Of a DNA stretch of 64,000 bases, positions 49,982 to 59,800 are shown piece by piece (position 1 is the first letter of the stretch; each line of letters starts with the position of its first letter). The stretch covers positions 905,269 through 969,268 of the forward strand of contig NZ_LUKZ01000009.1 in assembly GCF_001633105.1 (NCBI RefSeq). Reading direction: 5' to 3'. The position numbers and the translations under genes are program-made. Source of the stretch: Acidovorax sp. GW101-3H11 (lineage in GTDB: Bacteria > Pseudomonadota > Gammaproteobacteria > Burkholderiales > Burkholderiaceae_C). A model generated the notes under the pieces. That model searched no databases, had not been told where the DNA came from, and was given only the letters and a program-made list of their open reading frames with translations.

Positions 49982-50698
49982 ATGATCGAATGGCTAATTT
50001 CAGTGTATGAGAGGTGTCGCGACTTGGCGGCGAAGGCCAATGACGCCAAAGACCGCCTGCTTGTGGGTGAAGACGACGCCGCCAAGACGATCAACGGCTA
50101 CATGAAGCAGGACTACGACGCGCTCATTCGATTGTGGAAGGAAGTCGATCCAGAGATGAAGAACACCGGGCGACTGAGCGACATGGCCCGGCACGTCCGG
50201 TTCGGCATGAACAACGACTACGAGGACATCGTGGTCCACGACATCCCCTCCGTCCTCAATGCCGCTGAAGCGCTGGCGCGGGACGGCTCCAAGAATGCAG
50301 GAGCCATGGGGTTCGAAGGCCTGCTGCATCCGGCCATTGTTGCCAGCTCTCTGAGCCAGTACCGTAACGGCCATCTGCGGGACGCGGTACTCAACGGCGT
50401 CATCGCGGTGTTCGACATGATCCGGGCACGCACCAATCTCAACCTGGATGGCAAGGACCTCGTGGGACAGGCCTTCGGTATGGAGAAGGGGAAGCTAGTT
50501 TTCAGCGAGATCGGGACGGAGACGGGAAGGAACGATCAAAAAGGATTTCTTCTGATCTACGAGGGTATCTACACAGGTGTGCGCAACGTGAAAGCGCATT
50601 CGCTCAATCACGATCTGAACGAGCAGAAGGCAGCTCAGTACCTCGTCACTCTGAGTCTGCTGGCGCGGCGCGTTGAGGAATGCAATGATCGCCCGTAG
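49982..50698 (+). CDS. TIGR02391 (Ymh) family protein
   Basis: A 238-residue protein whose second half matches the TIGR02391/Hypoth_Ymh domain: LLHPAIVASSLSQYRNGHLRDAVLNGVIAVFDMIR...DLVGQAFG...GFLLIYEGIYTGVRNVKAH, a helical fold with a conserved R-N-x-x-A-H end. Members are found in phages, plasmids and defence islands, and some are suspected RNases. It is the first plus-strand gene after the PRTRC operon and lies 200 bp upstream of the SIR2-Argonaute pair. Function is unproven. Confidence 0.75.
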   Translation: MIEWLISVYERCRDLAAKANDAKDRLLVGEDDAAKTINGYMKQDYDALIRLWKEVDPEMKNTGRLSDMARHVRFGMNNDYEDIVVHDIPSVLNAAEALARDGSKNAGAMGFEGLLHPAIVASSLSQYRNGHLRDAVLNGVIAVFDMIRARTNLNLDGKDLVGQAFGMEKGKLVFSEIGTETGRNDQKGFLLIYEGIYTGVRNVKAHSLNHDLNEQKAAQYLVTLSLLARRVEECNDRP

Positions 50699-50896
50699 CG
50701 ACTGTCCGTGTAGACGATCACGGGACTCGCGCGCATGGGAAGAAACCCATCTGCGTGAATTGCCGCACCTCCGGGAATCCGCCGCACCTATCCACGCCGC
50801 AGCTCAAGTCATGCCCTCCGGGTGCCACGCCTGCGCCAGACTGCGTTTGTGATACGTTACAAATTGGCAAGAAGAAGAGATCCAGAGGAATTCAGG

Positions 50897-52744
50897 ATGA
50901 AGGAAATCAGTGGCCGGGCTTTTGCAGAGCGTTTTGCTTTGAACCCTTTGGGCTTTGCGTGGTTGCTTGGCGCAGGCGCTTCCGCCACGGCCGGCATACC
51001 GACGGGCTATCAGATGATCCAGGAGTTCCGCACGCGCCTTTTCGCTTCGGAGACCGGCATCAGCCTGCGCGAGATCGACCCGGCGGACCCTGTCTGGCAA
51101 TCGCGCATCGACCTGCACCATGAGAGGAAGGGAGTTCTCCCGCCCAAGGGAGACCCCTCTGAATACAGCCGGGCGTTCGAGGCCCTGTACCCCACAGCTG
51201 ACGATCGTCGGCTTTTCATCAGGAACCAGGTCAGCAAAGGAAGCCCGTCGCTCGGCCACAAGGTGCTGGGCTCACTCCTGGGAGCACGGAAGACTCCCTG
51301 CGTATTCACCACAAACTTCGATTCGCTTGTCGAAAGCGCTGCCACGATTGCATCGCAGCTTCTGCCCGCCAACGAACGCGGTACGCCGACCCTCGCCGCG
51401 ATCGACAATGCGGCCCGCGCCGAAACCTGCCTGCGCGAGAGCGAGTGGCCGCTAATCGTGAAGCTGCATGGCGACTACCAGTCTGTCGAGCTCAAGAATA
51501 CCGATCAGGAACTGGCACAGCAGGATGCCCAGTTGCGTCTGGTGTTGACCCAATCGCTGCAGCGGTTCGGACTGGTCGTGGTCGGCTACAGCGGACGCGA
51601 CGATTCCGTCATGCAGGCGTTGGGCGCCGTGCTTCGTTCCCCCGTGCGCTACCCCAAGGGCATCTACTGGCTGTGCCGTGACGCGGACAGCCTGCTCCCG
51701 GCCGTTCGAGAACTGCTTGAACAAGCCAAGCTCGCACAGGTGGATGTGCACCTCGTCAAGGGCACCACCTTCGATGAGCTATGCGGAGACATCGCGGACG
51801 TCACGGACCTCCCTGCCCCCCTGGTCACCCATGTGTTCGGTGAACGCAGCGCCGCCACTGTGGCGCAGGTACCGCTGCTGCGACAGGCGGCATTGCGAGC
51901 GCCGGTGCTCAGGCTTTCGGCCATGCCTCTGATCGAGATGCCCAAGTCCGCTCGAAGGATCGCTCTCAACTCGAACGCTGGCATCGCCGACGTTCGCGCC
52001 CTGCTCAAACAGGCCGGCGTGAGAGCCACCGTGGGCCAGGCAGGGGGCCCCGGCGTGCTGGCCGCATTCGGGGCCGATGCGGCGCTGGAGAAAGCGCTGG
52101 CACCATACGGAGCCAAGTTGGCCGGCGAGGTCGCACTGAACATTGCCAGGGACTCCTGGGCCAAGGGTGTGATCTACGATGCACTCGTTCGCGCGCTCTG
52201 CAGGGAGCTGCCTCTGTTCGCACGGTTGCATGGCCGTGGCCACAGCCTCTCGGTGTCACGTCCGAACAGCGAGCTCCCCAGGGAGCTGGCCCAGGCCAGA
52301 CGTGAGCTGCTGTCGCGCTTGAAAACTGCGTATGGGTCCGAGTTAACTGGTCCGGTCCCAGGTACTTCCGGCAAATACTCCGAAGGTCTTTCAATCCGGC
52401 TGGAGCAGGCCGACGACCGCTGGTGGGCCGTGTTTGAACCGGCGACCTTCATTGACCTCAACCATCGCGCACCTGATGCCGATCCCCCTCAATCGAACGC
52501 CGAATGGCGTAAGGCCGAAGATTGGCGCAGGGAGCGCTGGGTGCAGAAGTACAACCACCGCTGGTCCGCGATCCTCGATGCGTGGGCGGAGTTGCTGACG
52601 CATGCCCAAGGTCCCCGACGCAGCGCCTACGGCTTGGCCGCGGAGACGGGTATCGATGCGGTGTTCGAGCTGGGCGCCAAGACCGCACGCAGCAGGCCAG
52701 CGCACGACCACGATTTCTTCCATGTGCCGCGGGGGCAACGATGA
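50897..52744 (+). CDS. SIR2-APAZ NADase subunit of a SPARSA defence system
   Basis: The 615-residue protein starts with a SIR2 domain: LLGAGAS (residues 23-29), FTTNFDSL (~138-145), IVKLHGDYQ (~187-195) and VVVGYSGRDDS (~225-235), all NAD-binding or catalytic segments. The C-terminal half (~residues 300-615) would be the APAZ domain, the N-PAZ-like module found only with short Argonautes. In known SPARSA systems, guide-directed target recognition by the Argonaute switches on NAD+ hydrolysis by SIR2, stopping the infected cell. ATG 50897 has GAGGA upstream and starts just before the fold. Its stop overlaps the Argonaute start (ATGA). Confidence 0.9.
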   Translation: MKEISGRAFAERFALNPLGFAWLLGAGASATAGIPTGYQMIQEFRTRLFASETGISLREIDPADPVWQSRIDLHHERKGVLPPKGDPSEYSRAFEALYPTADDRRLFIRNQVSKGSPSLGHKVLGSLLGARKTPCVFTTNFDSLVESAATIASQLLPANERGTPTLAAIDNAARAETCLRESEWPLIVKLHGDYQSVELKNTDQELAQQDAQLRLVLTQSLQRFGLVVVGYSGRDDSVMQALGAVLRSPVRYPKGIYWLCRDADSLLPAVRELLEQAKLAQVDVHLVKGTTFDELCGDIADVTDLPAPLVTHVFGERSAATVAQVPLLRQAALRAPVLRLSAMPLIEMPKSARRIALNSNAGIADVRALLKQAGVRATVGQAGGPGVLAAFGADAALEKALAPYGAKLAGEVALNIARDSWAKGVIYDALVRALCRELPLFARLHGRGHSLSVSRPNSELPRELAQARRELLSRLKTAYGSELTGPVPGTSGKYSEGLSIRLEQADDRWWAVFEPATFIDLNHRAPDADPPQSNAEWRKAEDWRRERWVQKYNHRWSAILDAWAELLTHAQGPRRSAYGLAAETGIDAVFELGAKTARSRPAHDHDFFHVPRGQR

Positions 52745-54195
52745 GTGTCGAGAAGCCGCTCCCGATCAATCTGCCTGCCTTCACGCTGCTGGAGGAACCC
52801 GAACTGGCCTTCGCGTCTGGAAACCCCAAGGCCCGCCATCGACACCCCCTATTGGGACTGTCGCGCTTTGGCGCGTTCGACCAGGCATCGTATCGACACT
52901 ACAGCCAGGACCTTCGCGTCGCGTACGTGGGCCCCAGGTCAGGTGCTGCGCTGGTGCGCGACATGCGGGAGAGCCTGCGTGGACCGCAACGCAATACCGA
53001 CAACAACAGCTACGCACAAGCCTATCCGGGATTCGAAAGCCTGTTCGGGGTGGACTTGCTCAGTGCCGACAAGCAGGCCCATGTCGTGTGGCCAGAGGAG
53101 CTGTACGACCTCGGTCAGGGCGACACGGTCAGCGAGCGGGTACGTGCCGCGCTCCATCACGCACTTAGGCGCCTTGAGGCGGCGCGCGCCCAGTTTGACG
53201 TGGCGCTGGTGTACTTTCCCGATCGATGGCTTCCGCATCTTCGAACCAAAGAGTTCGATGCACACGACGAACTCAAGGCACTGGGGGCTCAGTTGGGCAT
53301 TCCAACCCAAGTCATCAACGACAAATCGCTGAAGTTCGGCAACTGGGGCGCACGCGCGTGGCGGCTGTCCGTGGCGCTGTATGCCAAGGCCGGCGGGACG
53401 CCCTGGAAGCTGGCGCCGATCGAGGGCATTCCCGAGGACACCGCCTACATCGGGCTGGCCTATGCCATCCGCCGATCCTCGGACGAAGCCCACTATGTGA
53501 CCTGCTGCTCGCAGGTCTTCGACATGGAAGGAGGCGGCATGCAGTTCATCGCCTTCGAAGCGAATGACGCCATTGCCGACGAAGCGGAGGCACGACGCAA
53601 CCCCTTTCTATCGCAAGCTGACATGCGGGCGGTCCTCACGCGCAGCGTCCGGCTCTACCTTGAAGGACATGCGGGCCGCGTCCCGCGTCGCCTTGTGATC
53701 CACAAGACTACCGCCTTTACTGAAGGCGAGCTCAAGGGAGTGCAGGACGCGACGCAGTCGATCCCGGAAGTCGAGTGCATCGAAATTGGCTCGAGTTCGG
53801 CATGGCGAGGGGTCTGGATGGTCGAGGCACCAGGCAAGCAACCCAGCGTCCAGCCAGCGCGCTTTCCGGTTCCGCGCGGCACCCTGGTCATGACCTCGGG
53901 CAACGCGGCCCTCCTCTGGCTTGCCGGCAATGCACCGTCGGCTGTCGGCGGCAGGGACTATTTCCAGGGAGGCAAGAGCATCCCGAAACCCATTGTTCTC
54001 CGCCGTCACATGGGGCGCGGCCCCTTTGAACTCCTGGCTTCCGAAGCCATGGCGCTGGCGAAGATGGACTGGAACAACGATGCGCTGTACGACCCCCTGC
54101 CGGTGACAATCATGTACTCGCAACGGCTGTCGCGCACCATCTCCAATGTGCCCAGCCTGCCCGCGCACAGCTACCCCTATCGGCTGTTCATGTAA
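52741..54195 (+). CDS. short prokaryotic Argonaute (MID-PIWI)
   Basis: A 484-residue protein containing MID and PIWI domains but no PAZ. Recognisable segments are VALVYFPDR (MID start), PTQVINDKSL, AYIGLAYAIRR and the PIWI-type RRLVIHKTTAFTEGELKGV. Short Argonautes lack the catalytic DEDX set and act as guide-dependent sensors. The C-terminus (HSYPYRLFM) is the typical hydrophobic end inserted in the fold. The 4-bp overlap with the SIR2-APAZ gene matches the usual SPARSA operon. Confidence 0.9.
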   Translation: MSVEKPLPINLPAFTLLEEPELAFASGNPKARHRHPLLGLSRFGAFDQASYRHYSQDLRVAYVGPRSGAALVRDMRESLRGPQRNTDNNSYAQAYPGFESLFGVDLLSADKQAHVVWPEELYDLGQGDTVSERVRAALHHALRRLEAARAQFDVALVYFPDRWLPHLRTKEFDAHDELKALGAQLGIPTQVINDKSLKFGNWGARAWRLSVALYAKAGGTPWKLAPIEGIPEDTAYIGLAYAIRRSSDEAHYVTCCSQVFDMEGGGMQFIAFEANDAIADEAEARRNPFLSQADMRAVLTRSVRLYLEGHAGRVPRRLVIHKTTAFTEGELKGVQDATQSIPEVECIEIGSSSAWRGVWMVEAPGKQPSVQPARFPVPRGTLVMTSGNAALLWLAGNAPSAVGGRDYFQGGKSIPKPIVLRRHMGRGPFELLASEAMALAKMDWNNDALYDPLPVTIMYSQRLSRTISNVPSLPAHSYPYRLFM

Positions 54196-54352
54196 GAACC
54201 TACAATCATGCGCAAGGCGCCCGCCGTACTTGCACGCGAGTAGAAACAGGCTCTTCTTCCATCGTCATCGATCTCCCTTCCGGGCCTCGTCGTCGGGGAC
54301 TTAAACGCGTGCGTCTGCCCCGACGCGGCGAGGTGAACCGAAAGGAAGACGC

Positions 54353-55564
54353 ATGATGTTCAAAGCACTGGCGCGCGCCACCCACCAATCCCTGCAAGCC
54401 CGCGCGGGCTGCAACATCCGCCACAGCCACGTTCACGAATTGCTGGCCGCGGCGTTCGGCTACAGAACCTGGGCCGCACTGACCGCAGACGCGCTGCTGG
54501 CCGACCACGGCGTCGGACAGGCCCCGCAGGACTCTGCCGAGCCGCAGATCACCGGCCGCGCACTGCAACTGCAGTACGGCCAAGCCGAGGCACTGGCTAT
54601 GGCTGACGCCCTTGGCGAATTCATCGCCGACAAGCAGTTGAGGCGGGTCCGTTGGGCAACCCTGGCCCCACTGCTGCGCATGGCCAGGCGGTCCGAGGCA
54701 CCCGGCGAGCACGAAGAGAACGGCGATGCGGATGAAGACCTGCAGGACTGGGACGATACCTCCCGCCTATCCGAGAACGCAAGCACCTTCCCCCGCGAAC
54801 AGTTCCTGGCTTCGGGGCTTCTCCTGGAGAGCCTGGAGCAGGCTGCGACGAAAGATCCGCACGCACATCAGGTGCTGGCTGCCTTGTTCCGTTGCAGCAA
54901 GCCCAATACCTACCTCTACGAGGAGTCGCAAAAGGGACGCCAGCTCACCGCCAGTGAACGCGGCTGGGTCGAGCAGTACCTGCTGCTGGCGCCCCGGTAC
55001 GCCCGCTACGAGGCGCACTTGAAGGCTGCCGCCGAAGCTGGTGTGCGCGCCGCCGCGCTGGAGTACGGAGTGGCCTTCGAGCGCCCGGAGTTCATCACGT
55101 TGGCCGAACGCCTGAACGGCGACGTCGACCCCGAGCAGATGGCACGGGTGGCAACGAGCCTCGAAGCCCGCACCCGGTGGCTGCGCCGGGCGGCCGAAGC
55201 GGGCTCTCACCGGGCATTGGAAGACCTTGCCGATCTCGGCGACCCATGGGCGCAAGAACGCGTGGCGCCCCTGGCCGGCCTGCACTGGTTGCGAGACGCT
55301 GCAGAGCGTGCCCTCACCGAAGGCGATCCGGTGCGTGCCTGGATCTGGCAATACGTGGCGCTGGCGCGCGGTGAGGACCTGACGCTCTCCACGCTGGCGG
55401 CCCGCCACGACGGCGGATCGAACGATGGCGAGTTCTACGACAGCGACTTCGGCGGGCCGCTGTACGTCGATGGCGACGAAGGACTTGCGCTACCTGAACT
55501 CGAACGCAACCAGCACGGCGAGGCGCAGGCGAAGGCGAAGGCCCAGGCTATCCTGCGCGCTTGA
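54353..55564 (+). CDS. hypothetical protein with Sel1-like repeats, 403 aa
   Basis: The N-terminus (HSHVHELLAAAFGYRTWAALTAD) resembles a short helical domain found at the start of some island proteins. The C-terminal half has helix-turn-helix repeats rich in Ala, Leu and Trp (LRRAAEAGSHRALEDLADLGDPWAQ; RDAAERALTEGDPVRAWIWQYVAL) that look like Sel1/TPR repeats. An AAGGAAG precedes the ATG. It is 157 bp after the Argonaute gene. It is followed 97 bp later by a small gene, and both together have a decayed copy at 37310-37572. Confidence 0.65.
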   Translation: MMFKALARATHQSLQARAGCNIRHSHVHELLAAAFGYRTWAALTADALLADHGVGQAPQDSAEPQITGRALQLQYGQAEALAMADALGEFIADKQLRRVRWATLAPLLRMARRSEAPGEHEENGDADEDLQDWDDTSRLSENASTFPREQFLASGLLLESLEQAATKDPHAHQVLAALFRCSKPNTYLYEESQKGRQLTASERGWVEQYLLLAPRYARYEAHLKAAAEAGVRAAALEYGVAFERPEFITLAERLNGDVDPEQMARVATSLEARTRWLRRAAEAGSHRALEDLADLGDPWAQERVAPLAGLHWLRDAAERALTEGDPVRAWIWQYVALARGEDLTLSTLAARHDGGSNDGEFYDSDFGGPLYVDGDEGLALPELERNQHGEAQAKAKAQAILRA

Positions 55565-55661
55565 ACGAGTTGGCATCGTAGGAACACGATGCCAAGCCGA
55601 AAACACAGACCCGAACCAGTAGCAGGACAATGCGACCATCGCTTCGCAGTCCTCCGTTGCC

Positions 55662-55976
55662 ATGCCCGTCCACTTCGCCATGCTCCAGCTGTTCGATTCC
55701 GCCGAGGGCAGTCTCGCCGAGATCGAGCTGTCGCACCCGGACATGCCGAACGGCGAACGCCGCTGGCTCTGGATCGAGCCCAACTGGGTGACGCTGTTGC
55801 TCCCCATGATTGAAGGCACGGCCACGATGCGCGTGTTCGACGGTGCAGTCCTGACGCTCAACGGACTGCGAGGCGAGCTGCGCTGGCACAACGGAGGGCA
55901 AAACGCTCTATTGTCTGCCCCCGATGCCTCGCTGCGCCCCGAGTTCCGACGGCTGGTTCATCAGCACCTGAACTGA
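55662..55976 (+). CDS. small hypothetical protein, 104 aa
   Basis: A strand-rich protein, MPVHFAMLQLFDSAEGSLAE..., with WLWIEPNWVTLLLP in the middle. No family recognised. It is likely real because an independent, partly degraded homologue exists at 37433-37572 with protein-level conservation. It is on the same strand as the Sel1-like gene and may belong to its transcript. Confidence 0.62.
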   Translation: MPVHFAMLQLFDSAEGSLAEIELSHPDMPNGERRWLWIEPNWVTLLLPMIEGTATMRVFDGAVLTLNGLRGELRWHNGGQNALLSAPDASLRPEFRRLVHQHLN

Positions 55977-56013
55977 AAACCACTTCAGGTTCGGAGGCCA
56001 AAGACGTTCGCTC

Positions 56014-56817
56014 TCACTCGCCCCTTTGGTTATCCCGCCGCCCCCTGATCATCTGGGCCAGTGCCCTGAAAAACGGTTGCGCCGCACACATCGCAACGTT
56101 CTCACGGTTGTCCCAGGCACTTTGGATCCCGATCAGCCGATAGTCATAGGCGGAACCCTGTGGCGGCAGCCGTGTAACGAAGACAGGACCCCCGCTCATT
56201 CCGCCAATATCGAACTGTCGTTCCCATTCCGCGACGGACTCGAAATCGACCCTCGCGAATAGACGTGAATGCTTTGTCGGCAACAAGTCGCCAGGGCGTT
56301 CAGGCAGGTGCATCACGCGCACCGTGACATGGCTTTTCAGGGAAGGCCGGTCATGACTCAGGGTTGCGAACTGGGTTGGCAGGCCGACCAGCGTCCAGAA
56401 CGAAAACTCCTCCAGATCCTCCGAGTCCCACTGCTCCTTCCGGACCGGAACGATGCCGCTCTTTTCGAGCGCGATCGACGCCATCGGATCCAAGAGGTAC
56501 GCCCCGTAGTCCAGTCCATCCTCATGGAAGAAGAGGATGTCCTTATCGAGGTTCACGTCCACCGGGTATGCAGGGAACCCGTGGTCAGAGACCATCGAAT
56601 CATCGATGGCCCAATCCGACAGGATCGAACCCAGCGCGACGGCTTGTCTCAGTTCTTCAAAGACATGCCCGGCCGTGATGGCGAGCAGGACGCCCTCAAC
56701 ATCGACCACGAAAGCGCTGAAGTTGTAGCGCTTCGGCTTTCCGCCATTGGACTCCCTGGCATGCTCACCGGAGTCCACGCAGGTCAGGTTGATGTAGTGC
56801 CGATGAAGGTTGTTCAA
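56014..56817 (-). CDS. trypsin-like serine protease domain protein
   Basis: A 267-residue protein with a chymotrypsin-fold triad: His in LLAITAGHVFEEL (~residue 50), Asp in LDYGAYLLD (~100-108), and Ser in GGMSGGPVF (~205-212). No signal peptide, so it acts in the cytoplasm. It is 60 bp downstream of hamB on the same strand. Proteases accompany several defence systems, so it may be an accessory factor or a separate gene. Confidence 0.75.
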   Translation of the reverse strand: MNNLHRHYINLTCVDSGEHARESNGGKPKRYNFSAFVVDVEGVLLAITAGHVFEELRQAVALGSILSDWAIDDSMVSDHGFPAYPVDVNLDKDILFFHEDGLDYGAYLLDPMASIALEKSGIVPVRKEQWDSEDLEEFSFWTLVGLPTQFATLSHDRPSLKSHVTVRVMHLPERPGDLLPTKHSRLFARVDFESVAEWERQFDIGGMSGGPVFVTRLPPQGSAYDYRLIGIQSAWDNRENVAMCAAQPFFRALAQMIRGRRDNQRGE

Positions 56818-56877
56818 GTCTTAGTGATTCAGAATCAGTTCGTCCGCCACTGCTATCTCCTCTCAACGCCACCGCAC

Positions 56878-59800
56878 TCAGCCACGATTCACGTTGCCAG
56901 GCCCCAGGTACTCCAGGGAGAATTTGCCGAGATCGTTGGTAGAGGTCGCGACGATCAAACCCATGGAACTGGGCGTCCAGCCGAGCGTCCCGACCTCCCG
57001 GAAGTCGGCCGTGAACACGCTTCGCTCCTTCCCCGGCCCGCCGCCAAGGCGCAATGGCGTGCCGGGTGGCATCGGGACGCCTTGCCACGTGATGGGACTC
57101 GTGTATTCGGTTGCGGCCCACGCTTGCACAGCCTGCGCGCCACCGGGGCCGTGGAAATCGAGCCACAGCGCGTGCGATTCCGGCGTTGGCCAGTTTGGCG
57201 CTGCGGACAATGCCTGCACTTCCTCCGAAGCAAGCCAAGCCATCAGGCCGCGCATCGAATCGAAGTTCGCCCCAGTGGAAGTGACGGCCTGGATGGCTGC
57301 CAGCCGCGATCCGAAGCCCGCCTGAATCAGGATTGCGGCAGCGACCACCAGCGTTCCCGTTTCCAGCGCTGCAACTGCATGCGCCCGCGGGTAGTCGGAC
57401 AGCTTGACCTCATCCGAGAACAGATCTTCATGCGCCTCGGCACGCACCCGGACGGCCTCCATCGCCCAAGGCAGGTTGTAGACGAAGGCTTGCTCAATGA
57501 ACTGGACGGACTGGTCGTTGTCCCCAGACGGGGCCCCGGACACCGGTTCCCCGAGAAGCCAGCGTCTAAGCAAGGGCTTCCAGCCGTCGATCAATCTCTC
57601 CGGGCGGAACGGCGAGATGCCAAACGCGATCTCGGCGAAGGCCGTGATCGCCGCGACCGCCTCTTCCTGATCGCCGACGCCGATGTTAACGTTGGCCGCC
57701 AGCAGGAGGCGCTCCAACTCAGGCGCCCGTTCGTCCAGCGCCTTTCCGGCGGCCAGACCCACGCCGGCCAGGAAGTACCCCCGCCGCTGTGTGGGCGTGC
57801 TGTTGCGCCAGATGTACTTGGCGCGGGCGCGCAGCCCTGCCGGCAACAGTTTCTGAACATCTTCGTTGTAGCGCGCAAGGCGCCGCTGGAACAGCGAAGC
57901 CACCAAGATCTCATCAAGCTTGGCCTCGACTTCGGCGTCCAGCACGTAGGAATCGCCGAGCAAGCTGAAGATCGCGGTGTCCAGGCTTGCCAGATGCTGG
58001 TCCCATCGCTGCCTTGCGTCGCCGGCCTCTTCGGTCGACTCGGAGGCGAGCACCGGGAACTCCCACGCGGCCTGCCCCGCGACGTACTCGACCAGTTGGC
58101 CGGCGTCGCTGGACCCCAACCTTTTGCTCATCCGGCTGAGCAACGCTGCGACCAGCCGGAGCAGCCCGCTCTCCATCTCCCGACCCGCCTGGTTCGCGAC
58201 CAGTTCCTGCCAGTCCTTACGCCGTTGCCGCATGTTATCGAACATCGGATAAAGCACCAAGCCTTCGACATCGATGTAAGCACGCCCAGCCCGGCCGACG
58301 ACATTGCGGAATTCCGAGGCAGCGAGGAGATCACGGCCGCGCCTCACCCCACGAAAGACCAGCGAGGTCGCGGCGAGGTTGAGTCCCTGGGCCAAGGTCG
58401 GCGATGACACCGTGACGCGAAGCACGCCCTCCCGCAACAACCGTTCGACTTCCTTGCGGTAAGGCGTGGGCAGCGCACCGTGGTGGACCGCCACGCCCAA
58501 TTTCAGGCACGCAAGGATGTCGTGATCGGGCCCGAACCATTCCGTGCCGACGGCCAGTGCCGTGGCCAGCGCGGAGACCGGTTGTGCGAGCATCGAGTCG
58601 ATGTGGCCACGCTTGTGCATCTCGATGATGGTCGCGGCCAGAGGAAGCACCGAACGGCGCATCGGACAGAAGACGAGGACGGTTTGACCCTCTTCCACCA
58701 GACGCCACGCGGTTGCGATGCACAATTCCCCCTGGTCGGCCGGGAACAACTTTCTGGCGCGTCCGCGGGTCGGTCTCTTCGGAACCACGAACTTCGGGAT
58801 GAAGGGCTTTTCGTCCCCCACGCTCACGTTGAGCTGAGCATGCTGGCCTTTCCATTCGACCTCGCCGAAGCGCAGCCGGGTCGGACGCCAGTCGTCCTTG
58901 ATCAACCCGTCGGGCTGGTCGCGCGTCAACCAGGCGGCGAAGTCCTCCAATTGGTGTCCATCCGGCAAGATCGCCGAGAGGCACACGATGCGCCGCCCGG
59001 CTGCGTCCGAACGCCGTAGCAAGCGCTGAATCTGAGCCTCGTAGCGCACCTCGCGCTCGCCCAGGCCGATCATGTGGCCCTCATCGAGCACCACCAGGCC
59101 GACGTCGTCCAACAGCGTCGGATCGCTGCGTAGCGCGAAGTCGAGCTTCTCGGGCGTGGCCACGACGATGTCGGTCGAGCGCAAGGCGTCGACGTCCGCG
59201 CCGCTGGCGCCGATGCTGCCGTACAGGCTCGATACGGACTTTCCCAACGGGGCAAAGGTGCGCCGCAGGCCGACCTCGGTCTGTGCAGACAAGGCCCGGA
59301 GCGGTGTGACGAAGACGATGCGCTTGCCCCGCGCCAGGCAGGCCAGGATGCACAGCTCCGCGATGCGCGTCTTACCCGCGCTGGTGGGCAGCGACAGCAC
59401 GAGGTTCGTGCCGGCGTCGAGCACACGCCGCGCCGCCTGGAGTTGTGACGGCCAGAGCTCGACCTCGGACTTGCTCCTGCGGTAGAGCGAGGCGATGAAG
59501 AGCTTGCGCAGCCGGGCCCAGTCGCCAATCTCTGCGCCGGGCGGCCCGGAAAGCGGCAGGATCTTGTGGAAGCTGGTCTCCCAGAGGCCCCCCAGCAGAT
59601 GGATCGCCAGGCGGTGACACCACCAGGCGGGCACGAGCTCGAGCTCGCCGGCGGCCTCGAGGCCGCGCTGCAGGCGCTCGCGCACGAGCGACAACAAGGC
59701 TTCGTCGCCGCGTTCCAGGGCCAGCATCGCGACCGCCAGCGCGGCCATGAAGTTGTCCTCCAGAGCGACAAGCACGGCGCCAATCCGCTCGTCGGTCGCC

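Noticed and set aside
56269-58407. 712-aa plus-strand open frame
   Set aside because: Antisense to hamB and the protease gene, spanning both; no domain and an Arg/Gln/His-rich composition.
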